A stretch of DNA of 64,000 nucleotides from Seriola aureovittata (Eukaryota > Chordata > Actinopteri > Carangiformes > Carangidae): assembly GCF_021018895.1 (NCBI RefSeq), contig NC_079373.1:10140501-10204500 (forward strand). The letters run 5' to 3'. Shown piece after piece: positions 34,101-46,900 of the stretch. The notes beneath the pieces were generated by a model. That model did no database searches. It saw only the letters and a list, made by a program, of their open reading frames with translations, and was not told the origin of the DNA. How positions within the stretch are numbered: position 1 is the first letter of the stretch; every line of letters starts with the position of its first letter. The position numbers were made by a program, and so were the translations under genes.

Positions 34101-37100
34101 AAAACAGGATAAGATATATTCTTACTTTGGCCTAAGGTGATATGTATGTTATTAGATGTGCAGACTTATCTGCATGTTTTTGAAGTCAAAGAAAGTCACA
34201 GTGAGCATCAGGAAATTATAGCATTTTATTGAAATTTCAGTTTTTTAAGCAGATATAATCAGCTACAAATGGTTTGCAGTTTTCACCAGTCATGTGTGAG
34301 ACACATTCAGTTTCATGTCACACGGGTCATTTTGTCAAAAATACAACACACAATTGTCTGAAGAAAAACACAACATTGTGTAGTTCAATTTAGGCAGAAA
34401 ATACACACATACATGTAAAACGGTTCTGTATGCAGTGCACAATACTAAAGTTTACATAAGTTTATTATTGTACCATATATTCATTTGGCAGAGGTGTTTC
34501 ATCAGTATGTGATGTTCGCCCCAGAATTGAGGATGTTTGCTTGAATTTCCCTGTGGTGTATTTCATTATTGGCCAAAACGATGTATACATTATCTCTTGT
34601 ATGTTCCTCTAAGAATAATGGCCCCTTCCCTCTTAACGTAGTTGACCCTCACTCATATGTAGACAAATCAAAATACATCTTAAATGCCACAGGACAACGT
34701 ACAAGGCGTTATTTCAAACATTGGTACTAAAAAATAGTGATGTAGTTGCTACGTTGTACGGATTTTTCTGTTGACAGCAGAGGAAGTTGTTTTTCATATA
34801 TGTTCTAGATGAAATGTCCACATTGCTGTTGAAACAGTGTATCTGCTGAGGTTGGGCTGAACCCTCCGGCCATCCTCTCTCTATGTGAACCCATGGTTTA
34901 CAACATGGTCAACCAACATTGCTCACACTCCTCACTCTCCCTCTCCCTCTCCCTCTCCCTCTTACTGCAACGTTGCCGTCCAACGTTTGTTGAAGACAGG
35001 AAAACTCACCTGTTGCCTAGTTGTAGTGCTTACGCCTGGTTGATGAGTTTACAGTTAAGCGCCTAAGTGTCTGTCCACTTGACGGCCTTGTTTGATCACT
35101 TGGTTCATAGGTGTGGTACAAGGCAGTACTTTGAAATGGCAAATAAGCGAAAAGTTAGATTTCTGTGTGTAATGTAGAGAAGTGTGTTTAGTGTGAGGGA
35201 GGCTGAGACATTGCGTATAGTTTGGTTTTGTTCCTTGAGTGTCAGGTTTCATTAACTGTGTTATTTTTAATTTTACTGTGCAAGCAATCGTAAAGAACTG
35301 TATTACACAAATTCCAGATTTCTAATCACCATTAATAAACAATATTAACACTCTTTAAATGTTTAAAGTTAATGTTTAAAGTTCACAAGGCTTGAAAAAA
35401 AAAACAACATAATCTTAAATTCAGATTTCTAATTAATTGTTTGTTGGTTGAATGGTAGACCAGTGATTGGACTTCAGAGTCCTCTAACTGCAATGACAGA
35501 TGAGAAAAATATAACATTACGTGACACTGACTTACAGTTTGTCTGTCCAGGTGCTTTTAAGTGAGGCACGAGAAGGAGTGCAGCAGCAGTACAGAGCCAT
35601 CAGAGAGGCCCTGGAGCAGGAGGAGCAAACAGCTCTTGAGTGTGTGATAAAGGAGGAGAGCAGGGTTCTGGGTGGACTAGAGGAGAAACTCAGCCACCTC
35701 CGGAGCTCCCTGCTGTCCATCCAGCAAGGCCTCCACACTCTGGAGGGACTGGCTGATGCCAAGGGAGATAAACGTATACAGGAGCAGGCCTTCATTATGG
35801 TGAGTTAAGTGTTAGGAGGAAAAAAACTCTTTGTTTGTTTATAATATATATATGATATACTGTTGGCTTATGAAAACTAACCCACAGAAAATGTGTTTTC
35901 CGTCTTTCTCACATGACAGGAGTACAGCAAAGTCACCCATCTGTAAGTGATTTTCTTTCAACTTCTACCTCGTTGCATGGAAAACAGCAATTTGTTGAAC
36001 ATGTCAATAGCTAAATGTGCTACCAACAGAGCATACATACATAACAGCTTTAAAGTGCTGATTCATCCTAATTAGCACACAAACACGTTAAAAAAAATCT
36101 GTAGCAATGTGTCTTTCCAGAGACAGTGTCCCTGTTAAGTCAACAGATATTTTGCTGTGACCAGTTTTTTTTTTTTTTTTTTTTTTTTTACCTGCAAAAG
36201 AGATCAATGAAGATGTTACGTTGATATCACTAATAACAGCTTCAGCCTGTTGTGGTAGATGTGTAATGTGGGTACAGTTCTGTGTGGCCATTTTATTATT
36301 AATATTTACCAGAGTGTGCTTGTTTGCTCATTTGTATATTTGTTAATATATATTTAACATATAATTTTCTTTATTGTGCCGTATTTAAGTGTTGCTGGTC
36401 ACTTACGTTGTATCTGTTTCTTTCTTTTTTTGTGTCTGTGTAGCTATGTCAATATACCCTACCTTATGGGGTCATCAGGGAATAAAGAGGTCTAATAGTC
36501 TTAAGTATTTATGCTCCCTAAATTCTCTGCTTCTTTTCCCCAGGGCTAGTGACAGAGGAAACTTTGTGGGGCAGTTTGAGGCTCCAGAGGAAGTGGATCA
36601 GGCCCGGCTGAAATGTTTGCAGAGGTGGACAGAGAAGCGGCTGGACACAGTCATCATCACTGTGCCAGGCAAAGACAGAGACCTCTACAGATTGCTCTGT
36701 GAGACAAGTGGAATTTTTTTATACTGGCACCTGTTTACTCTCCACTTAATTACTGATGAATCACATCCAATTAAACCAAAGGACTAAATGCATCCTGTAC
36801 GCTTAAAGGTGCTATATTCAGTTAGTCTTAATGTTCTGAAAATTATTTTATTTTTTATTTCCTTTCCTGTGTACAGATGGTACTGTCCCCGTCTTGGATG
36901 CAGATACAGCCCATTCCAAGCTGCAGCTGTCTGAGAGCAACAGGAGGGTGACCTACAGCGAGGCTCAGCAGTTCTACACAGAGCACGACGCTCGCTTCAG
37001 CTCCTTCCCACAAGTGCTTGCCTCCTGTGCCCTGGAGGGGGGCCGCTGGTACTGGGAGGTGAACGTGTCTGTGGAGGACGGCCGCTGGAAGGTGGGGCTG

Positions 37101-37421
37101 AGTGAGGGACAGATTGAGAGGAAGGGCCAAAAGGACAACTCTCGTCTGGGCTTCAACAGCTACTCCTGGTGCCTCGCCTGTGACAAAAGGAAGGTGGAAG
37201 CTCTGCATAACAAAGTGTCAGTTCCTGTGGATGCGGACATGCTGCAGAAGGTGGGAGTGTTCCTCGACTTTGAAGAGGGTATTTTATCATTCTTTAATGT
37301 GACACCAGGGGGCAGTCTAGCTCTAATGCATTCCTATAAGCACAGGTTTACTGATCCTCTTTACCCAGCCCTGTCTGTGTCCAAAACACAGCTGGCCATC
37401 TGTGATCTGTTCCAGTCATAA
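30888..37421 (+). CDS. TRIM-family E3 ubiquitin ligase, TRIM14-like with RING (spliced gene)
   Basis: Seven coding exons (30888-31137, 32879-33816, 33943-34038, 35551-35799, 35920-35942, 36544-36698, 36877-37421) give 751 residues. Domains: RING 11-54, disordered Ser/Pro/Asp-rich linker 75-295, B-box1 299-338 (C299, C302, C314, C317, C322, H325, H329, H338), B-box2 352-383 (C352, H355, C363, C366, C371, C374, H380, H383), coiled coil about 390-515, PRY-SPRY 574-751 with LDAD, WEV (630-632), SWCL (667-670) and LDFE (700-703). The 96-nt and 23-nt exons are typical of SPRY-type TRIM genes. B-box2 (WRCxEH...FCRxC..CVC..C.V.G.HR.H) and the SPRY are closest to TRIM14 in my memory, B-box1 to TRIM47/TRIM25. 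TRIM proteins of this class ubiquitinate targets in antiviral signalling. ISRE upstream suggests interferon induction. Exact orthology is unsettled. Confidence 0.85.
31475..32145 (-). repeat. CAGTGGTGGAAG-type MITE host copy, interrupted
   Basis: The flanks show the family blocks TTGAGTAAAAGTACAAAAATAG, ATGTACTTCAAGGATCAAAAGTACT and, after the insert, GAAGTATCATAATTGAAATACCCAAGTACCTCAAAATG and AGTAATTGAGTAAATGTACTTGGCTATT. The outer ends are eroded, so the boundaries are approximate. It is split by the element at 31655-31987. Confidence 0.6.
31655..31987 (+). repeat. complete hAT-type MITE (TAGGGCTGCAAC ends) with target duplication
   Basis: The left end TAGAGCTGCAAC and the right end TTAGTTCCAGCCCTA are near-perfect inverted repeats of the TAGGGCTGCAACTAA terminus. 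The flanking octamers CTTTACTC (31647-31654) and TTTTACTC (31988-31995) match at 7 of 8 positions, the target-site duplication length of hAT transposons. No transposase is present, so it is non-autonomous. Confidence 0.85.
32879..33816 (+). CDS. TRIM gene exon 2 (linker, B-box1, B-box2)
   Basis: The acceptor TTTTTCTTTAG is followed by two bases completing codon 84, then 312 codons without a stop (residues 85-396); the donor gtgagt leaves phase 0. The linker has a candidate bipartite nuclear localisation signal (KRK 110-112 ... KR 124-125) and a candidate SUMO-interacting motif, ITLDDSDSSDE (207-217). Then come the two B-boxes with all zinc ligands present. Confidence 0.9.
33943..34038 (+). 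CDS. TRIM gene exon 3 (96 nt, coiled coil)
   Basis: Residues 397-428, phase 0 at both ends, heptad-like and charged (LKEEIKQLQDAEQQVKNRV). The 96-nt length is a conserved feature of TRIM coiled-coil exons. Confidence 0.88.
34039..35550 (+). other. TRIM intron 3
   Basis: A 1.5-kb intron with a (TCTCCC)n tract at about 34934-34962 and no other recognisable content. Confidence 0.75.
34934..34962 (+). repeat. (TCTCCC)n microsatellite
   Basis: About five hexamer units within TRIM intron 3. Confidence 0.85.
35551..35799 (+). CDS. TRIM gene exon 4 (249 nt, coiled coil)
   Basis: Residues 429-511, phase 0 at both ends, rich in Glu, Gln and Leu with heptad spacing. The usual TRIM exon in this place is about 230 nt; this one is 249, five or six codons longer. 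Confidence 0.88.
35920..35942 (+). CDS. TRIM gene exon 5 (23 nt)
   Basis: It encodes EYSKVTH plus two bases of Leu519, between acceptor CATGACAG and donor gtaagt. The 23-nt exon is characteristic of TRIM genes and would be missed by open-frame scanning. Confidence 0.85.
36165..36189 (+). repeat. poly(T) run, 25 nt
   Basis: Homopolymer within TRIM intron 5. Confidence 0.9.
36544..36698 (+). CDS. TRIM gene exon 6
   Basis: Residues 520-570 and the first base of Tyr571. The acceptor CTTTTCCCCAG completes Leu519 in the right phase. It links the coiled coil to the SPRY domain and contains a helical stretch (QARLKCLQRWTEKRLDTVII). Confidence 0.85.
36877..37421 (+). CDS. TRIM gene exon 7 (PRY-SPRY, stop)
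   Basis: Residues 571-751 with stop TAA at 37419-37421. PRY motif LDADTAH and SPRY motifs WYWEV, LGFNSYSWCL and FLDFEEG are all present, ending in DPLYPALSV..LAICDLFQS. The DPLYPAL block resembles TRIM14. The domain appears intact. Confidence 0.92.
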
Positions 37422-37930
37422 ACCAATGCAATACTGACATGTCAGTTCTGCTGTAAAAATACAGAACACATGAATGTACAGTGCCTTTTTTGTATGTGAA
37501 AACCACTTCTTCATAAAACTGCACCATGTTGTAAGATTCTCGGGAATGATGTCATGCACTGTTTAACGCTGCAAAAATGTGATTTTATATTATGTCATAG
37601 AACTGGATTTATCATGCTAGAATTGCTGTTCTCTTTACATTGCACCTGTAACATTCCAAACAGAGGTTGGATATTTTCCATATCAGGATGCTCAGTTTTA
37701 AGTTAAGTTTCAAGTTTTTACTTTGAGATTGTCAGTGAGCAAATTAGATTTATAAATTGGTGGCATATGAACAATATTGATCAATAAAAAAAACTAAAAA
37801 CATTTGGATAATATTTCCATTTTTAATCTGTGTTAAAAATGTTGGAATTGTTGAGATGTTTGACACCTTTTTCATCCTGTGGTGAGCCATTGTCCTTCTA
37901 CAGAAATAAAAGGTCAAAGTTTCAAAAGTC
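37422..37930 (+). terminator. TRIM 3'UTR with polyadenylation signals
   Basis: AATAAA at 37783-37788 and again at 37905-37910, the second followed by a T/GT-rich stretch. The 3' end is inferred from these signals. Confidence 0.6.
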
Positions 37931-40900
37931 TTGATACTTCCTATTTGCGTTTAAATAGAAACACAGGTGTGTGAGTGGGTGGCGTGTTTTCCCTCAACAG
38001 GTGACAGTTGGTGTGCTAACTTTAAACTCTCACTGCCCCCACAGCATGTGAGATTTACTGACAACAAACACTGCCTTTGGCACAAACTCCTTACAGCGTC
38101 ACAGATCGTTACTGTCGCTAAATTGTCCTCCTCCTTGCAAACTCTGAGGCTCATTTATTCTGACCGGGGGTCTGTGCAGTTGACGTCACTGAGAGGGATC
38201 AAAGTGTTTACATTAACTCCTTCTAGATGATTGGTAAAGCAACAGCATGCCAGTGGTTCGGGGACAGCTGGCCATGGATCAAGGTTGATCCAGACCTGTT
38301 GACTAATTGAGTAGCTTGAAATCTTCAGGATCTACTGAACGAAATTAACTACAACTGTAAACAACTGAATGAAACTCGTTCGCAACAGCTCAGGGGAATA
38401 GAGCTTTGTAAATAGCGAGGTATAATCACCACCTACAGTTATTCTTTCATACTTTAGTCATTTGTTTTGCCAAAATGTCTGCTTCCCCTTGTGATAGACT
38501 TTTATTTGGCATAATTTCAGACACTTGAGAAACTTGAATCCACGCAGGTGCACCAGTTAACCATGGCAACAATTTCACACTTTCAGCCACATGATCCAAA
38601 GGTAGTCAGAAACCCTCTTTGGGGCTTTGCTTTTTTCTCTCTCTCTTTCCCAGCTGGCACATGAAGGCAGGATGCAATATCTAGGTGGGAGAGAGGAGGA
38701 GGTGGCTTTAACAGTCAGGATAATTAAATTCTCCTCTCCCTGTCCATCCAATGGTCTCTCAAACTCAGCCAGGCTCATACAAGCTTTTCCAGACTTGTTA
38801 CCATTAAATGAGATGAGCTAAGGGCGTATACTGCATTGGCAGGGAGCAGTGTGCCAGATAGTTAATAAGGAATAAAATGTATGTGATATTGAAAGCTCTA
38901 GGCGGCTTCATTGGCTACTAATGAGCCGTCACTAAACCAAAGTACAAGAGGTCTTCATTAGTAATCCCAGGAGCCTCCTATACGCTGAAGGTAACAGCCA
39001 AAGCATCTGCTTGTCAAAATGTCTTCACATAATAAGATACCCTTGCCTACTTTTGGCTGCTGTGGTGAAATGCACTTGGTTATTTCTGTCTCAGAGGAAT
39101 ATGCAAAGAATCAAATCCCTAAATTACCACTTCAGTGGCGTGGTAGTGTAGACTGATAAATTACTCAGTGGATGTGGCCTTGTCAAGCAGCTGAAAAGCC
39201 GCTGAATTCTGATGACGGTAAGCTTAACTTGATTTATGGTAATCTATTGCTCCTTTCCACTCGTGCTCTCAGGCAAATAAACAGAAATCATGAACAGATT
39301 GGGAGGAGAAGGCCAGTCAATAGAGGGTGCTATTTGCTTTTAAAATCAATACTTAATTAAAAGGAATCTAGACTCGGCCGACTTTTGAAAATAGTCTTAC
39401 ATTAATGTAATTTGTTTCTTTCAGGAAATGCCTTTCTTCTCCAGCAGATTCGTAATGAAGCAGTACAGTAAGTGGATCTCATTAGCAAAGCTTTCCCAGT
39501 CAATGCTCTCCTTTAGATGTCATGCTTTTACCACTCATTGTCAGAAAGGAAAGTGGAATGGCATGAAATTACAGAGGTCAGAGGTTTTCAGACGGATGGT
39601 GGGCAGCAATGCTTTCACTTAAACCGTCTTCTTAATGCCACTAAATGTCACTCCTCCTCTGTCCCAGCTTTTTTGACTTTGACCTGTTAGTTAGACTGCT
39701 CAGAGGTTAAACATTTCTAGTTCATTATCAGAGATTGATGTATAGAGCCATTTGATGTGGGCTTCAAATTAAAAGGCTCTTTCTGTCTTTTGTGGGAGTA
39801 ATAGTAACTGCACAGCACAGATTGCTTTTTTTCTCCTGGGCTGGGAATAGTAGCCAATTCAATTTGCATTCCATGGGAAAATGTGCCCCGAGTCAGCCGC
39901 TAACTCCTGGGTCGAGATCAGTCAAACTCACTGATTGGAGTCATGATAAGTCAATTTAGCATGTAAAATCTTACATTTACAATTCAGAAAGTATCAAACA
40001 TCTGTGGAGAGATCTGAAAATGGCTGTCCACCAGCGGTCAGCGTCCAACCTGACACAGCTTGAGAGGATCTCACTGGATGAAAACATCCATTCTGTCTGA
40101 TCAACTGTCTTTCCTAATCTTGGCTGCCGTAAATGACATGTTCTTGCTCTTTTTATAAAACCCAAGCAAAATATGAACCCATTATTTTGCATGAAAATAT
40201 AAAGTATTGGAAAGAAACAACAAATATATATCAATAACTGATAATATAATTAGTAATTTGTAACAATCTCCATTATGTTTGGAAAAAGTTTTAAGAAATG
40301 CTTTAACAAATCATTTATCACTTATATTTTTCATCCAGGTGGTAAAAAGAGTCTTTAAGGATTCTTGTTAAATGACCCTCTGAGTTTTTCAAAGATTAAA
40401 CACAATTTTTCAAGCAACACCAAGGACATATATCAAACACTGTTGAATTCAAGCATTTACTTCCATGTTGCGCCCACAACATCCTAGCTGGTCAATGTTA
40501 TCTGGCACAGGAGCTGTGAAGTGTGTTGCTTGTGAACAGGGAGCAGAGATGTGACTGCTCACACATGACAAACATGTGAGCTGCCACCCTCACCTTCTTT
40601 AAGATTCACAGTAGTCTCCAGCTGTTTTTAAAACTATTCATTGATTCCTCTTGCAAACATTAGGAGGTTTTTCACAGACCCCTTTCAAATGAGAACTGGA
40701 TCAGTATCTCGGAGGAGAGCACAGGAGGTCCTCTGTGTGTTCCGCCTTTGCTTTGTTCACAATGACGTAATACTGTCAAAGAATGGGCCTGTTGTTACGT
40801 ATCCTTCAGTATTATCAGCAAATCCTAGCTAGCAACAAAGCAAGCAATGATTTTGTCTCTCTACCAAGTTATATCAAAGCTTAATTAGCTCATGCCAACT

Positions 40901-41826
40901 TAATTTATGTCCAAAAAATGAATAAAAACAACTAAAAGAGTAATAGTTTTGAATCTAGTTGCTATTTTCCTTTAATAAAGACAGCAAGTGTGCTTTAAAT
41001 AGTGAATTCTACTTGTTAAGCCTGCAGAGAAGGGGTCAGTGGTAGATAAAAAGACCGATTTTTGGTGCAATATTCCTTTAAACTCATTGTGGAGCCAGTC
41101 ACAGTGTTATTACTCTTTTCAATGACACAGCACCATATGTTTTATGAAACACTGTAAGATTGACACAAGCACACTGCCTATGTGCAAGTATGACCAGGTG
41201 TTGGCTCGGTCTCTACAAACACCCGTCAAGCCTTGGAGCCATATCTTTTGTTGGCATGGCAACAGTTGGTGAGCTCAGGTGAGCGGGGAGTCTCACGTGT
41301 CTCACCCGTTCACCTGCCAGGCTTGGCAAGGTCCAGGGAAATCTGAGACAGAAGAAGTGATGGGCCTATTGTTGAGTGACATGCCTATTCTTTTCCTTCA
41401 CCTTTCCCCAGGCTAATCAATCCACTCTCGACTGTGCCACAGAAAACGCCTCATGACTTTCATGAGCAAATCTATCTCTGTATCTGTCCGTCTGCCACAG
41501 CTGAATTGATAAAATCCAATTTGATGAAAACCAAATCTTCCATATGTCTGTGCTGCTCTCAGGTGATTACAGGTGATTTATTGTGGGTTTTTTTTTACAT
41601 TCTGCATTTATTCTGTAGAATAAATGCCCCCCACCCCGCATATTATGCACAGTGTCATTTAAACATCTGATTGGAAGACAGTTCAATCCCTTTGGGTTTT
41701 TATCTGTCTATCCCTAGCTGTTATTTAGTGTTATTTAAGTGTCAGCATATTAATGTTAGGTGGAAATAGCAGCAGCATCTATTTCAAACATCTTCTATTG
41801 TCAGCTGTAGTGCCTGTCTGCCTCCA

Positions 41827-41854
41827 CCTCTTCCTCCTCCTCCTCCTCCTCCTC
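41827..41854 (+). repeat. (CCT)n microsatellite
   Basis: About eight CCT units. They create the poly-leucine part of a spurious open frame at 41753-42010. Confidence 0.9.
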
Positions 41855-43675
41855 CAGCCCACATACTGTACCTCCTCCCCATCCCTCTATCTGTCATCTC
41901 TCAGAATAGCTGCAGTGTTTTTAGCATTATTTATTTATTTGTCTGAACTATTGCTCTTTTCTATTGGCCTCTTTGCAGGAAGGTCAGAGTGCAGGGTCGA
42001 TGGCGACTAGGACACAGTGTCTCGTTCAAGGATGTGTTAGCAGAATGGATTCAGGCTCTCATGAGAGCTCTGAGCCTTACATACTGTATGGCCAGTTGTT
42101 TTATTAGTTTACATACTTCTGCCTTATTTCTTTTACTTTGAGAGTCCACACAGTGAAGTGCAAATTAGTGTGAGATTCAATTCAAGTCCATCAAAATTAA
42201 AACGTGTCGGATGATTTCAACCGACCTTTCTTTTTGAATCTTCACCCATCAATGTCTAAAGGGTTGAATCTCAATTTTTCAATGCAGTGCAACAAGCTCC
42301 GTATCCATTCAACCTCATCATGTTTTTTCAAACAATACTACACTCAAATTTCATCCTCATTTCCATCATCACCTTAAGACACACATCCTCTACTTTATTT
42401 TCCCATTGTGCTAAAAAAAAATATGTTCTTTGAAAAAACATACAATACTCTACCCTTAATAACCTCTTTAAGTGCCAAATTTAGAAATCAATAATGTAAC
42501 TTCTCTAATTCTCCCCCTCTCTTGACAAAGATACCATCTCAGTTCACATATGTATTTATCTAAGGGAAGAGACTGGATTTGGAAAGAACCCTGAAACAAC
42601 CTCAGATACCACCCTGATGAAGGAAGGCAATAGCTGGAGAGGTTTGTTGAATAAAGCAGAGTAAAAACAGCACTCAGGAGAAATACCAGCTTCCAAATTG
42701 AGCACTTTTCTTTTTGAAACAGGGAAAAAACTATTAAACCTAGTGTAGCAGTGAAGGTCTTAGGGCTTTATACTCCTTGGAGGATGGCTACTGCTCTACT
42801 GCTGGAGTCATAGATCTATAACAAAATAGAAACAAAATCTATCTTTTAATCACTTCTGTGATACCGAATGTTGTTTCTCAGTCATCTCTAATTTTCCTTT
42901 CCTTCAGCACTGGCTTCATGTTTTAACAAATAATCCCTATATTATTAGGAGGATCTGCAAAGACTAGTATTTGCCAAAGATTATTGTTTCTAAAGAATTG
43001 CCAAATGTGTTGAATCTATTCCTCGAGGGTAATTCAGATCTTATAAATTGAATTGTCAGTCAACAATGACACCAGATTTGCTTTCACACCATCTGTGCTT
43101 ATTTCTAAACTTTCTGGCACCTTTTAGTTGCCCTTTGGGGACTCCCTTATGGCCTTGGTAGGATTTAATGAAACAGTAATTGCAGAGATGAACTGAACCA
43201 GTTCTGGGCTCTAATCATCCTGCAACTTCATTTTCCAGACAGACACAGCAGTGGCTCTTGATTTCTGCTTTCACCTCTTGTTCTGGCCAAAGTTGCAGGT
43301 TTCTCATCACACACACAATCACCAGAGAAACAGAGCTTCCTTGTGTTTTTTGTCCTCCTGACTACATTGCAGTGATGTTTGATTGCTCTGTCTTTTCCCA
43401 TCATGCTCGTATGCAGCTCAGAGCCCGGTTTAACAGTCTGCCTAAGATATTTGTGGATGGGCAAACAAGCGTGTCATCTGAGAAACTATTGATAAACCGT
43501 TAATGTGTCAACAAAGGACACAGTGTTGTTGATTGTGTGTATGTCATATGAGCTCAATCATGTCTGTGAGGGTCAGTGGGGTCTTCTCTGTCTCACTAGT
43601 TCATCTATGGTGATATATAACTTTACCCACATAAACACAAACACATACAATGCTCAGATCATGCAAGGCCAGTTT

Positions 43676-43945
43676 TGAAAGGAATAGTTTGACATTTTGG
43701 AAAACAGTGATTTGCTTTCTACCTGAGAGTTAGATGAGAACAATGACACCACTCTCTGCTGATATGAAGCTACAGCCATTCAAAGCTACCTGTCATTCTG
43801 ATGGATGTTTCCGGTCTTTATGCTAAGATGGGCCAACTGTCTGGCTGTAGCTTCATGTTTAGTACGCAGGTGGACGTGGTGTTGATCTTCTCACCAAACT
43901 CTCAGCAAGAAAGCTAATAAGTGTATCTCCCAAAACATCCATATC
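43676..43945 (+). repeat. teleost long-TIR MITE (GGAATAGTTTGACATTTTGG head)
   Basis: The left half reads GGAATAGTTTGACATTTTGG, GAGAGTTAGATGAGAACAATGACACCACTCTC and GAAGCTACAGCCA. The right half reads back as its inverted repeat: CTGGCTGTAGCTTCAT, TTGATCTTCTCACCAAACTCTC and CAAGAAAGCTAATAAGTGTAT. This palindromic layout matches a very common teleost MITE as I remember it. The right terminus is eroded. Confidence 0.75.
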
Positions 43946-46900
43946 ATTACACAGTGGACCACAGTGGGATGATTTCAAAAGGTGTCACAGCGGGATGGAA
44001 GCCGATCATCAAGAGCAGAAGTGATTATGATAACGGGTGAAAATGTAAATTAAAAATGAAAATGCGTGACAATGTGAGTAGAGCCATCTAAATCTGACAG
44101 CAACAATTTCATGCACTAATATCCACAGTCCGTCCGGTCACATGAAGTCAATCACTGGCTATTTTGCATTTGGTTTAATTATGTTTCAGAGTGCCATGGG
44201 GAAAAACACACAAAGTCATGGTCCATTTAGCAGGATCAGCGAGACAAACTGCCTCACTGTGTAGATTACTTTATTGCCGGTGATAAATGAAATGCTACAA
44301 ATGAAACAATCAAAAATAATTAACATTCATTTATTGTGTGGCAACTGAAGTTCTAATGGTGACGATGGGGCATGTGTCATCACATTTATCTTCCACCTAC
44401 ACTGTCGAAATGTCAGCCAGGAGAGCTGCTGACCCCGGGCAGATGCTCAGGCACTGAATGACTATGAGCAACAAAACATTTTGGCATTTCCACAAACAGC
44501 AGCATTGTGACCGGGAGATGAAGCAACCAGGTCTGAGATCATCAACTCTGCCCTGAGCAATCAGGCCTTTTCGGTGCAGAAATATTGCATCCTTAATGTA
44601 ATCACCCAACGCTTTCATTTCCCCCTGCCTCCCTCCTGGGCCTGCTTTCAGCAGTCTGGAATGTTTTTATATCGCTGATCTAGATAGGGGCGTTACGCTT
44701 CTCAAGGTAATTGGTATGTTGCTCTTTGAGTCCATGGATGGAAATATTTGGTATGAATTCTGATGTTATTGCTGTTTTTATGAATTGTCTCAATTCACAT
44801 ATTGCAGCCAGGGTATCTTTGGTCCAGGCGTCTCAAAAGCTATAAATTGTTATCGTATGAATAGGCTGTTTTCATTGTCTTTGTAATGAGCAGAATGTTC
44901 TTTGTGGTTTATGTTATTTTTGTGTTATTGTATGAGAAAAACCTTGAAATATGTTCTGTGCTATTTTCTGATGTGTCCCCAAATCCCACAAATGAAGCAT
45001 GCTCATTAAAATTACATCTTCACTGCTCTCACTGTGTCTCTCCTTTTTACTTGATCTTTCTTTTTGCCCATTATGAATTCATACAGTTCACTCTCCCTAT
45101 CTTCCTCTCACACTGTCATTTTGTCTCCTCCAAGCTTTTGCTGACTTGAGCAATTTATTCACATCTCAAATTCAGTGTCATGGCGAAATGTGAATAACGT
45201 CTGTGTCCCTGGGGCAGCTGGCTGGTCACACCTGAATACACAGAGCCCACATCTCTCCGTCCCTGCCTATCAGTTATGTCCTTATTTTACTTGACTAAGA
45301 ATTACCTTGATGAAGCTCTACAGAGGATGAGTAGACCCTGACAAATGTAACAACATCAAACTTTTCACCAGTAATGTTCCTGTATTTCAGTCATTTTAGC
45401 TTTGCAGACATATCAAAAAGTCTTTCTTTCAGTTTACTTTGTTATAGATGAGTGTATGTAGGTGGTGTTAGCCGCAGTGGTCCATCAAAATACCATGAGT
45501 ATCTTAACAATGTGTTAGGTGGGATATCTTATGTGAAAATAATATACTTCACATAGCACTTATCAAAAAAAAAAGCCCCACTCACATTATCAACCCAGAT
45601 GACAAAGCGGGGGTGTGATAAAGAAGAGTGTTATCTTTCTGTAAATGTGATGTATGTCCTAATAAAACCCAAATACAATTTTGTCAGGTGTGGATAACAT
45701 TCTGCCCAAGAAATAAGACAGACACTCTGTTGTGAGCAAGTTTTTTGTCAAGAAGAAAGTTGACTACCATTTGTCCTTTTGATACATTTAGCTAGAAAAC
45801 AAGACCTATGTTGTGTTCACGTCATGTGGGATAAATGATAGAGATTCCCATGCTAACGACCTGCAAGCGTTCATGTCATCAAGACAGATGTATGATTACA
45901 GAGCTGTTCATGTGAGGATAAACATACTGTGGAGTGACAGTAGAACACCATATTTTATTCAATTGGGCTTTAACTGCACTTAACAATGGTCTTTGGCTGA
46001 TGTGAGGCGTCCATATTCGTTTGGTTTTCCGGCATTTCTGTATTAATATTATTTGCCCAGTTGGATATATAGGAGCTTTGCCATTTGTTATTATGACTTG
46101 AAGATGAAATTTCACTTTTCTGAGTCCTAATTACAATAACCCTGTTATGACGTGAACACGGCATAAGAGTCTACAGCCCTAACAGCGGCCCTGTGAGGAT
46201 AAAATGGCTGAATGCTAACATCAGTATACTTGTATTTTACCAATGCTAAGATTTGCTAATGACCACTAAACACGCAGAAGCAAATATTAGACAAACTGAA
46301 ATTTTGACCTGATGACGGAGCTACAGGAAAGATGAGTCAGGGTCGTCCTTTGGGAACAATGAATGTATTCGATTTTTAAACATTTCAGTCTGGTGGACAG
46401 TGAAGTGGTGGGCTGACAGACATTTAATGTCATCCCTAGCTTCATGCATGGATTTAGGTGAAGTTATGTTCACCACATTGTATTTTCAGTACATTTCAGT
46501 CACAAAAAGGATTATATTTACTGCATTTTCTGTGATATTTTGAAGCTGAGGGTCAAATTTCCAACAGTTGAGCCTCACTGCCAGTTCCCAGTGTAGTTTT
46601 AAGTTTTGACAGTCACAGAAAAAGCATTAGAATTAATTTAGCATTCTTTTCTTCTGGAAAAAACTGGGAAATATTCATCTCAATGAAGGTTTACACCAGC
46701 TCAGAATAATTTCCAAATACGGTTTGAGCCTGTGATATTCAAGACAGCCTTCGCCGGAAATAACTGCAATAACATTTTGAGGGAGCTGGTCACACTGACT
46801 TTGCCTTCAGCTTTTAGTGTGCACCAGAGGAGAACATATCCTGATCCATGGATAAAGGACTGGAGGGAGCAGAGTGAAGTGCAAGAGAAGTCGGCCGTCC

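Noticed and set aside
36389..36787. 132-codon frame as a separate ORF
   Set aside because: Only 36544-36698 is coding (TRIM exon 6); the rest is intron on both sides.
41753..42010. 85-codon frame with poly-leucine
   Set aside because: The leucine run is a CCT microsatellite read in frame.
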